Shown: positions 1-5,923 of the stretch, one piece after another
Position numbering within the stretch: position 1 is the stretch's first letter
Layout of the letters: every line of letters begins with the position of its first letter
Notes under the pieces: generated by a model
What the model was told of the DNA's origin: nothing
Database searches by the model: none
Seen by the model: the letters and a program-made list of their open reading frames with translations, nothing else
Made by a program: the position numbers and the translations under genes
DNA from: an uncultured Lachnospiraceae bacterium
GTDB lineage: Bacteria > Bacillota > Clostridia > Lachnospirales > Lachnospiraceae
Assembly: GCA_905236275.1 (NCBI GenBank)
Contig: CAJOPI010000409.1
Coordinates: 1 to 9,534 of the forward strand
Reading direction: 5' to 3'
DNA length: 9,534 nt

Positions 1-1
1 C

Positions 2-778
2 CTTGCTGCTGCAAGATTCAGACAGACCGTTGATTTCGTGAGGATTCTCGAAATTGCGGAAACGGCTGTGGATGTCGAGTGGGAGAGCCTGAGACACAGG
101 ATAAGTCCTGAAATGCCTGTAAGAATCGGAATAGCTGCAGATGAGGCTTTCCGTTTCTACTATGAAGACAATCTCGAAATTCTGAGGGATTTCGGGGCAA
201 CTCTCGTACCTTTTTCGCCAATGCATGACAGGAAGATTCCCGACGGTATACAGGGTCTCATTTTCTACGGCGGCTATCCTGAGATTTATGCGAAGGAGCT
301 TAGTGGAAATACCGAAATGCGAAGGTCGGTGGCAGATGCTATAAAGGCAGGTATGCCGTCGATTGCCGAGTGCGGAGGCTTCATGTACTTAGGCGAGAGT
401 ATCGAGGCTCAGGACAGACAGACCTATCCGATGGTCGGAGTGGTCAGGACAAAATTCTATAACAGCGGAAAACTTGTAAGATTCGGATATATGAGTGTTA
501 CCGAGAAGAACAGTTCGTTTCTCGGCAACGGAAAGGCTATCAGGGGGCATGAATTCCATTACTATAACTGTAATGATAACGGCACTGACTGCATAGCCTA
601 CAAACCAATAAGAGGCAAGACATGGGACTGCGTTTATGTCGGAGAGAACAGCTGGTGGGGCTGGCCGCATCTCTATTATTCTTCGTGTGCTACCTATGCC
701 GAGAATTTCATAAGGAAATGCAGGCGTTTTGCACCGGTGGGAGGTGAACGGCCTGAAAAATTCCAGCAGATTCTTTGA
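2..778 (+). CDS. cbiA: Cobyrinic acid a,c-diamide synthase CbiA, C-terminal part (5' end outside window)
   Basis: This is the glutamine amidotransferase half of CbiA, which amidates the a and c side chains of (Co-)cobyrinic acid using glutamine and ATP in cytosolic anaerobic cobalamin synthesis. The frame is open from base 2, so the ATP-binding N-terminal half lies upstream. The GTG at 38 is only an internal codon. Visible features are the turn LIFYGGYPEIY, the nucleophile Cys in AECGGFMYLGE (fragment codon 124), the GHEFHYY block (His at codon 183), and a final His in WPHLYY (codon 223), where the family normally has an HLHF-type motif. The C-terminus has the expected length. The stop overlaps the next gene by about 26 bases, which suggests translational coupling. 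Archaeal CfbB (Ni-sirohydrochlorin amidation) is a close relative, but a bacterial clostridial context favours CbiA. Confidence 0.9.
   Translation, partial: LAAARFRQTVDFVRILEIAETAVDVEWESLRHRISPEMPVRIGIAADEAFRFYYEDNLEILRDFGATLVPFSPMHDRKIPDGIQGLIFYGGYPEIYAKELSGNTEMRRSVADAIKAGMPSIAECGGFMYLGESIEAQDRQTYPMVGVVRTKFYNSGKLVRFGYMSVTEKNSSFLGNGKAIRGHEFHYYNCNDNGTDCIAYKPIRGKTWDCVYVGENSWWGWPHLYYSSCATYAENFIRKCRRFAPVGGERPEKFQQIL
739..747 (+). promoter_or_regulatory. Strong ribosome binding site that points to a CTG start
   Basis: GGGAGGTGA matches the anti-SD sequence closely and lies inside the 3' end of cbiA. Five bases separate it from CTG 753, the ideal distance. GTG 744 lies within the site itself, and TTG 729 lies upstream of it, so neither can use it. 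Confidence 0.6.
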
Positions 779-1004
779 GAACAGGGAGTGCGAGTATTTC
801 CCATGTCACGAACAGGAGGAAGATTTTAACTGCCTCTTTTGCTACTGTCCTTTGTATTTTCTGGAAAAATGTCCCGGAAATTACAATTTCATCGAAAGGG
901 AAGGAGGAAAGATAAAAAACTGCATCGATTGTAATTTTCCGCATAAGGCTGAAAATTACGATAAGATTATGAAGATTCTAAAGAAAGCGTGTATCAGGAA
1001 TTAA
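753..1004 (+). CDS. Small cysteine-rich metal-binding protein beside cobalamin genes (PF04071-like), possible CTG start
   Basis: The frame encodes a compact Cys-rich domain: CEYFPCH, then FNCLFCYCPLY, a further C-x-G-N, and finally CIDCNFPH. This matches the 'cysteine-rich small domain' family, thought to bind metal and often fused to or next to corrinoid biosynthesis genes; its biochemical role is unknown. Numbered from CTG, the cysteines are 13, 18, 27, 30, 32, 40, 57 and 60. There is no in-frame ATG near the domain. The frame opens at TTG 729 and GTG 744, but a near-perfect Shine-Dalgarno (GGGAGGTGA, 739-747) ends five bases before CTG 753. That start also gives the usual short N-terminus before RFFENRECEYFPCH (83 aa). 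TTG 729 would give 91 aa. It overlaps the end of cbiA, so it is probably the last gene of that operon. Confidence 0.8.
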   Translation: MKNSSRFFENRECEYFPCHEQEEDFNCLFCYCPLYFLEKCPGNYNFIEREGGKIKNCIDCNFPHKAENYDKIMKILKKACIRN

Positions 1005-1062
1005 AAATTCCGAAAAAAGTCCCGAAAACGGCTTATGGATTGAACATAGAACAATGTACAAG

Positions 1063-1091
1063 TGTTATATTTTACTGCTCTATGTTATACT
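1063..1091 (+). promoter_or_regulatory. Probable extended -10 promoter for the mecA operon
   Basis: TATACT at 1086-1091 is preceded by TG one base upstream (TGT-TATACT, 1083-1091), the extended -10 form used by sigma-A promoters with weak -35 boxes. The -35 position (1063-1068, TGTTAT) is poor. Transcription would start near 1098 and leave a leader of nearly 190 bases before mecA. An 8-base inverted repeat (AACATAGA 1043-1050; TCTATGTT 1079-1086) has its right arm over the extended -10, so a repressor could act here. Confidence 0.45.
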
Positions 1092-1143
1092 GAATTTATG
1101 AAAAAAGCTCAAAAATATTGATTTTATACGATTTATCTAAGGG

Positions 1144-1156
1144 TTGATTTAATCAA
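1144..1156. repeat. Short palindrome, possible operator in the mecA leader
   Basis: TTGATT-T-AATCAA has perfect 6-base arms around a single base, about 55 bases downstream of the putative -10. It may be a regulator binding site, but such AT-rich palindromes also arise by chance. Confidence 0.3.
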
Positions 1157-1285
1157 TGACGATTAGTTAAAATTTCGTAGAGAAAGAAATTTTTGAACGA
1201 TAGATTTGATTAGATGGCAACTATGGTTACCTGTTGATAAAATAATTCAGCTCATGAAATAGTACAGCTTGTAGAAGGGATTCAT

Positions 1286-2101
1286 ATGAAATTTACTAAA
1301 TTAAGTGATACGGATATCAGATGTGTCATGAGCGAGCAGGAGCTTTTTGACAACGGTCTGAATTTGGATGACATCATGGCAAAGACTGACGAGACAAAAA
1401 GATTTTTTCGCCAGCTCATGGATAAGGCAGCATCAAAGTTAGGTATGGACTATGGCAATGGCATTCACATGGCATCCGCACAGATAAGCGTTATGGAAGA
1501 CAGGAGCATTTCAATAGTTTTCCATGAAGCGAATCTCGAGGAGGCTTTGGAGCATGTGACGGGCGGAGATCCCGAAAAGGCACAGTCCCTTAAAAACCGG
1601 ATTGCCGAGGAAGTCAACGCGCAGAAGGACAGTCTGCCGGAGCTTCCGATTGACATGAAGAGAGAACTGCTCGACATGATGGAAGAACAGTTGAAAATGG
1701 GCGGAGAGGGCTCCGTAGAGGCTCTGAGCGAGATCAGACAGCTTCGCGCCGAACTCGATGCACAGGAAGCAAACCGCAATATAATAGCGGAGCTTAAAGC
1801 TGCTATGAAGAAGTCCTTCGTGGTACGTTTTGAAAATCTTGAAGAGGGCAGGATTTATGCGAAGAACTGCTCCTCAGTAAGCAGGATAAACAGTACTCTG
1901 TACAAATTTAACGAAGACGAGGCTTATTACCTCATTATTCAGCATGATGTAATGCCTGACAGGATTTATGAGGGCATCAGGACGCTTGCCTACGACTTCG
2001 GTGATGTTGTAACGCTGAAGGCTCCTGCAAAGCAGTATCTTGTGGAAAACAGTGAGGTTCTGATAGAGAACAATGCTGTGGAAATTTTGAAGGAACTATG
2101 A
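1286..2101 (+). CDS. mecA: MecA-like adaptor protein for ClpC/ClpCP
   Basis: MecA family proteins bind substrates through an N-terminal domain and dock on ClpC through a C-terminal domain. They assemble the ClpC hexamer and deliver clients to ClpP in the cytosol. In Bacillus subtilis the client is ComK. The N-terminus (MKFTKLSDTDIRCVMSEQEL, then residues to about 80) fits the MecA N-domain, with an F-x-x-LMDKA helix and a final SISIVF strand. Residues about 85-175 are an acidic, mainly helical linker. Residues about 178-271 (FVVRFENLEEGRIYAKNC to EILKEL) fit the C-domain. At 271 aa it is longer than B. subtilis MecA (218 aa), mostly in the linker. ATG 1286 has an SD five bases upstream. Its stop overlaps the next start (ATGA, 2098-2101). 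Competence regulation is not implied by the context, and the client is unknown. Confidence 0.82.
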   Translation: MKFTKLSDTDIRCVMSEQELFDNGLNLDDIMAKTDETKRFFRQLMDKAASKLGMDYGNGIHMASAQISVMEDRSISIVFHEANLEEALEHVTGGDPEKAQSLKNRIAEEVNAQKDSLPELPIDMKRELLDMMEEQLKMGGEGSVEALSEIRQLRAELDAQEANRNIIAELKAAMKKSFVVRFENLEEGRIYAKNCSSVSRINSTLYKFNEDEAYYLIIQHDVMPDRIYEGIRTLAYDFGDVVTLKAPAKQYLVENSEVLIENNAVEILKEL

Positions 2102-2730
2102 AGCTATGGAATGATATAGAGCCGGTTCTGAGCGGGGAAGAAGTGATTCTCCGCTCAATTGGTTGTCAGAAAACAGACCCTTCCTACGGAGAGTTCAGGA
2201 AGGCTTATGAAGAAGCCTTTCAGGAAGCGCGGAAGGCGATAAGGGTAAGGGCGGCTGCTGCTGTGGGACGAATCCCCGCTGATTTTCCGAAATCAATGCG
2301 TTTCTACGGCAGGAATTTGATTTTTTTCTGCATAACAGTCGGGGATGAAATTACAAAAGCTACAGATGCTTTTATGGCAAAGGGTGAATTTGTTAAGGGC
2401 ATGATTGTCGATGGAATAGCTGACAACTGCCTTTTTTCTTGCGAAAAAAACCTCTTGCACGAAATCGAACAGTATGCAAGGGAAAAAAGGTTCGGAATCG
2501 AGGGTATTTTTGATGCTCCGGATTCCATAGAGGGCAGGATGCAGAACCTTATTGCGGCAAGGCTTAACTTAAGGGAAAATCTTGGAGTAAGCGTGACGGA
2601 GAATTACATGATGTCGCCGGTAAAGACCTATGCCTGCGTGATGCCAATAGTGGAAGATGCGGCTGTCATGAATATTTACCATGATTGCGGGAAATGCCGG
2701 AAAAGGGACTGCAGCTACAGAAAGGTGTAA
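2098..2730 (+). CDS. Stand-alone methionine synthase activation-domain homologue (corrinoid reactivation)
   Basis: This 210-aa protein resembles the S-adenosylmethionine-binding activation domain of cobalamin-dependent methionine synthase (PF02965-like), freed from MetH. In full MetH that domain supports reductive methylation of oxidised Co(II)-cobalamin. The clearest match is the block around residues 160-185, TENYMMSPVKTYACVMPI, comparable to the T-E-x-x-x-M-x-P segment of MetH. The classic MetH RPAPGY segment is not visible. The C-terminus carries a four-cysteine tail with DCGKCRKRDCSYR, typical of the short clostridial versions and a possible metal or cluster ligand set. The start codon overlaps the mecA stop by four bases, and the next gene begins 4-16 bases downstream, so it is a translationally coupled middle gene. 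Pairing with a RACo-like protein supports a role in reactivating MetH or another corrinoid methyltransferase not seen here. Confidence 0.75.
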   Translation: MKLWNDIEPVLSGEEVILRSIGCQKTDPSYGEFRKAYEEAFQEARKAIRVRAAAAVGRIPADFPKSMRFYGRNLIFFCITVGDEITKATDAFMAKGEFVKGMIVDGIADNCLFSCEKNLLHEIEQYAREKRFGIEGIFDAPDSIEGRMQNLIAARLNLRENLGVSVTENYMMSPVKTYACVMPIVEDAAVMNIYHDCGKCRKRDCSYRKV

Positions 2731-2733
2731 GGG

Positions 2734-4245
2734 GTGAGTATTCCTATGGCGATAAAGCTTAAAATAAATGCAGGGGAAATAAGCAGGACAGCAGAGGCCG
2801 AAAAGGGCGAAATGCTTTTGGAGGTTCTGAGGAGAAATCTCCTCGAAATCGACAGTCCCTGCGGGGGAAACGGAAGATGCGGTAAATGCAGGGTTAAGAT
2901 AGACGGAAGGGAAGCACTTGCCTGCAGGAGCATTATGGAAAGGGATGCGGAAGTCGAGATAATTGCCTCAGATTCCAAATATGTCAATGAAACGGACATG
3001 CTTTCAGAAAATGCGGAAATAAGGCAGGAGGACGAATTTGCAGCAGCAGTTGACTTGGGAACCACGACGATTACGGCAGAGCTTATAAACCTAAGGAATA
3101 ATAAGACCTGCTGCAGACTGTCATCTATGAACCATCAGAAAATATTCGGCTCCGACGTGATTTCTCGTATAGATGCGGCTCTTTCGGGGAGAAGGGAGAG
3201 CCTTAAGGATGCTGTAAGGAAGGATATCATTTCCCTTCTGGAAAAGGCATCGTCGGATTGCGGAATTGACAGCTTAAAGGTAAAAAAGCTGGCGATTTCG
3301 GCAAATACTACAATGATGCATCTTCTGATGGGCTGGGATACGTTGGAACTGTCCGCAGCTCCCTTTAAGCCCTACAGCACCGATTATCTTGAAAAGGAAT
3401 TTGATGAGGTGTTCGGGAAATCGGAGGATTTCAGGGCGAAGGTAATACTGCTTCCCTCTCTTTCGGCTTTTGTCGGAGCTGATATAGTTTCAGGGATTTA
3501 TGCCCTCGGGATGCAGGAAAAAGAGGAGATAACGGCATTTATCGACTTAGGAACCAATGCTGAAATGGCTGTGGGAAACAGGAACGGGATTTTCCTTACG
3601 AGCGCGGCAGCGGGACCGGCTTTTGAAGGCGGAAACATTTCAATGGGAATGGCAGGCGTGGAAGGTGCCGTTTCTGCCGTAAGGATTGCCCCGGACAGCA
3701 AAAAGGTGACTGTCAGCGTGATAGGCGATACGGAGGCAAAGGGGATATGCGGAACCGGCCTTATATCCGCTGCGGCAGAGATGCTTAGAACGGGAATAGT
3801 GGGGGATAACGGAGAACTGGCTTGCGACTATGCGGAGAAAGGCTTTGTCCTTGCGGAAAATCCGGTCAGGAGGATAAGGATAAGTCAGGAAGACCTTCAT
3901 AACCTCCTCCTTGCAAAAGCTGCGGTAGCGGCAGGCTATGAAACCCTTGTCAGTGAGGCGGGACTGGATTTTCAGGATATTTCGAGACTCTATTTGGCAG
4001 GAAGCTTTGCGGAATGTTTAGATACGGAGGACGCCTTTAGGATAGGGCTGATTCCAAAAGAAATGAAGGGAAAGACGTGTACTGTCGGAAACAGCTCACT
4101 TAAGGGAGCTGTCAGATTCCTGTCGGATACTGCCGGAGCAAGGGATGAGTTCGGGAAAATCCTTTCGCTCTCTCATATAGTCGAACTATCCGAAACTAAG
4201 GCTTTTGAAAGGATATTTGTGGATAGAATGACATATAGACAATAG
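2734..4245 (+). CDS. [2Fe-2S]/ASKHA corrinoid reactivation protein (RACo/RamA-like, DUF4445)
   Basis: Members of this family use ATP to drive one-electron reduction of inactive Co(II) corrinoid to Co(I), repairing corrinoid enzymes in the cytosol. The N-terminal domain (about 1-85) is a plant-type [2Fe-2S] ferredoxin with ligands Cys43, Cys49, Cys52 and Cys64 (SPCGGNGRCGKC, then ACR). An ASKHA ATPase follows, with phosphate loops at AVDLGTTT (Asp107) and AFIDLGTNAEM (Asp271) and an adenosine-type motif at LAGSFAE (Gly423). The conserved AAGPAFEGGNI and GICGTGLIS blocks are present. At 503 aa it is shorter than characterised RACo (over 600 aa): the ferredoxin passes almost directly into the ATPase with little room for the linker and middle domain. 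GTG 2734 has AAAGGTG upstream; ATG 2746, after AAGGGGTGA, is an equally good start and gives 499 aa. Confidence 0.88.
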   Translation: MSIPMAIKLKINAGEISRTAEAEKGEMLLEVLRRNLLEIDSPCGGNGRCGKCRVKIDGREALACRSIMERDAEVEIIASDSKYVNETDMLSENAEIRQEDEFAAAVDLGTTTITAELINLRNNKTCCRLSSMNHQKIFGSDVISRIDAALSGRRESLKDAVRKDIISLLEKASSDCGIDSLKVKKLAISANTTMMHLLMGWDTLELSAAPFKPYSTDYLEKEFDEVFGKSEDFRAKVILLPSLSAFVGADIVSGIYALGMQEKEEITAFIDLGTNAEMAVGNRNGIFLTSAAAGPAFEGGNISMGMAGVEGAVSAVRIAPDSKKVTVSVIGDTEAKGICGTGLISAAAEMLRTGIVGDNGELACDYAEKGFVLAENPVRRIRISQEDLHNLLLAKAAVAAGYETLVSEAGLDFQDISRLYLAGSFAECLDTEDAFRIGLIPKEMKGKTCTVGNSSLKGAVRFLSDTAGARDEFGKILSLSHIVELSETKAFERIFVDRMTYRQ

Positions 4246-4264
4246 GAATTTTTTTAGCTATAAT
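4236..4264 (+). promoter_or_regulatory. Strong sigma-A type promoter for the dlt-like operon
   Basis: TAGACA (4236-4241), a 17-base spacer and a perfect TATAAT (4259-4264) form a near-consensus vegetative promoter. Its -35 box overlaps the end of the RACo-like gene. A run of seven T residues lies in the spacer. Transcription would start near 4271, giving a leader of about 57 bases before ATG 4328. This marks the boundary between the corrinoid operon and the envelope-modification operon. Confidence 0.65.
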
Positions 4265-4327
4265 TGTTGACTATGGGATTTTTTCTTAATTCAAATCTGA
4301 GAGTTGCAGAGAGGCGGGAATTTATTG

Positions 4328-5923
4328 ATGAACACTGGTGAATTTATTAATGATCTGATTCTCTGGTGGGGGGATTTATCGTACTCGGTCTGGATGTATT
4401 TTGCTTTATTCCTGCCCGTTACGGTTATTGTTTATCAGCTTACAGCATCAAGGCACAGAAAGCTTGTCCTGCTCGGAGCGAGCTGGATATTCTTTGCATC
4501 CTTAAGCGGATGGCTTCTTATAGTGAATATAGCGGAGTCGGTTTTCGTATGGAAAATGGCTCTGGAAATAGAAAAGATAAGCAAGGATAAAAGCATCAAA
4601 AGAAAGGAGAGGGCGGCAAAAAGGAATAAAACCCTTGCAGTAGGCATTGTGAGCCTTCTCTTAGTGCTTGTGGGATTTAAATATCTTGATTTCCTCGGAC
4701 TGAACATGGTCAGGATATCGGAACTGTTCGGGCATCCTCTTAACTGGAAGTTGCTGAATCTCCTTGCACCGCTGGGTATCTCTTACTATACGCTCATGGC
4801 GATATCCTATCTTACGGATGTTGCAAGAGAGGATATAGAAGCGGATAAGAGCCTTGTAAACGTTGCGCTTTACCTTTCGTTTTTTCCGAAAATCGTGGAA
4901 GGTCCCATCACGAGATACGGAGAGGATTCGAAGGCATTATTTGCCGGCAATCCCATAAAATACACTGATTTGACGCAGGGCTACCAGAGAATAGCATGGG
5001 GTCTTTTTAAGAAGATAGTCATTGCGGACCAGCTCGCACCGTCGATTCCCGCACTTTTCGAGGGAAACTATACGGATGGCGGAGTTGCGCTTTATGGGGC
5101 TTTTGCATTTACAATACAGGAATATATGGATTTCTCGGGTTCCATTGACATTGTAATAGGCAGTGCGAGGATATTCGGCATAAGAATGGCGGAAAACTTC
5201 ACCCAGCCCTTCTTTGCGAAAAATGCATCGGATTTCTGGCACAGATGGCATATAACCCTCGGTAGTTTTTTCAGGGATTACATTTTTTATCCGGTATCGC
5301 TTGCAAAGCCTGTAATGAGATTTACGAAGAAGGTCAAGAATATCGCGGGACAGGGTGTTGCGCATTTTACCGCGCCGACCATAGCCCTCTTTCTGGTATG
5401 GCTTTCCAACGGTATCTGGCATGGACCGAGATGGACCTACATCTTCTATGGAATGTATTATTTCGTGTTTATTTTCATAGAGAATATTTTGGAAGAGCCA
5501 TTCCTTGCATTTTTGAGGAAAATACATCTGAGAGAGGATTCCGCAGCGGTCAGGGTGTTCCGTTTTATAAAGCTTTTCTTCATAATAATAATCGGAGAAA
5601 TGTTCTTCAGGGCACAGACTATGGAAGCAGGAATTGAAATGTTTAAGAGCATATTCACTAATCTCAGATTCGATATGCTTCTTGCAAATATCGGAAACCT
5701 GAACATGGACTTTTACGCTTTTGTATCGGTTTATGCGGGTCTTGCGGTAGTCATTGCCGTAAGTATCATGAAGGAAACACATTTCCCTATAAGGGCGAAG
5801 CTGGAGAGCCTTCCCATTCCGGTAAGGTTTGCCTTCTGGTATGTCTGCATATTCGTGATAATTATCTTTGGAGCCTACGGAACGGGTTATTCTTCGGAGG
5901 ATTTGATATATGCACAGTTTTAA
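4328..5923 (+). CDS. MBOAT-family membrane O-acyltransferase (DltB/AlgI-like)
   Basis: This polytopic membrane protein (531 aa, roughly ten or more hydrophobic segments) belongs to the MBOAT family. DltB moves D-alanyl groups from DltC towards teichoic acid, and AlgI acetylates alginate. Diagnostic features are PKIVEGPITRY, FWHRWHITLGSFFRDY (His305, His308), and the invariant family His in LSNGIWHGPRW (His365). The N-terminus has a membrane segment at about residues 18-40, followed by a basic loop. The frame opens at TTG 4304, but ATG 4328, behind GAGGCGGG at 4311-4318, gives the natural N-terminus MNTGEFINDLI. It is longer than typical DltB (about 400 aa) and closer to AlgI/PatA size. The 3' end overlaps the next start by 14 bases. 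The ligase and carrier genes downstream indicate an aminoacyl-S-carrier donor rather than acetyl; acceptor and acyl group are unproven. Confidence 0.88.
   Translation: MNTGEFINDLILWWGDLSYSVWMYFALFLPVTVIVYQLTASRHRKLVLLGASWIFFASLSGWLLIVNIAESVFVWKMALEIEKISKDKSIKRKERAAKRNKTLAVGIVSLLLVLVGFKYLDFLGLNMVRISELFGHPLNWKLLNLLAPLGISYYTLMAISYLTDVAREDIEADKSLVNVALYLSFFPKIVEGPITRYGEDSKALFAGNPIKYTDLTQGYQRIAWGLFKKIVIADQLAPSIPALFEGNYTDGGVALYGAFAFTIQEYMDFSGSIDIVIGSARIFGIRMAENFTQPFFAKNASDFWHRWHITLGSFFRDYIFYPVSLAKPVMRFTKKVKNIAGQGVAHFTAPTIALFLVWLSNGIWHGPRWTYIFYGMYYFVFIFIENILEEPFLAFLRKIHLREDSAAVRVFRFIKLFFIIIIGEMFFRAQTMEAGIEMFKSIFTNLRFDMLLANIGNLNMDFYAFVSVYAGLAVVIAVSIMKETHFPIRAKLESLPIPVRFAFWYVCIFVIIIFGAYGTGYSSEDLIYAQF

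Larger units (their letters stand above)
1005..1285 (+). other. Intergenic leader between the cobalamin locus and the mecA operon
   Basis: This AT-rich stretch of 281 bases has no convincing coding frame. It contains a probable promoter ending near 1091, an inverted repeat around it, a short palindrome at 1144-1156 and a weak hairpin (GGCAAC / GTTACC, 1216-1231, one mismatch). I looked for a cobalamin riboswitch, because both flanking loci concern corrinoids, but did not see a B12-box-like segment. No GC-rich hairpin plus T-tract follows the stop at 1004, so the upstream transcript has no obvious terminator here. The mecA ribosome binding site is AAGGGA at 1275-1280, five bases before ATG 1286. 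Confidence 0.5.

Noticed and set aside
1005..1285. Cobalamin riboswitch in the leader between the two corrinoid loci
   Set aside because: Expected from context, but I could not find a B12-box-like segment or the typical multi-stem layout; a covariance-model search would decide.
1465..1779. Minus-strand frame rich in Ser and Cys inside mecA
   Set aside because: Shadow of the helical, Glu/Leu-rich linker of mecA; no ribosome binding site or domain.
4304..4327. TTG start for the MBOAT gene
   Set aside because: It would place the ribosome binding site inside the coding sequence; ATG 4328 has the site at a usable distance and gives a sensible N-terminus.
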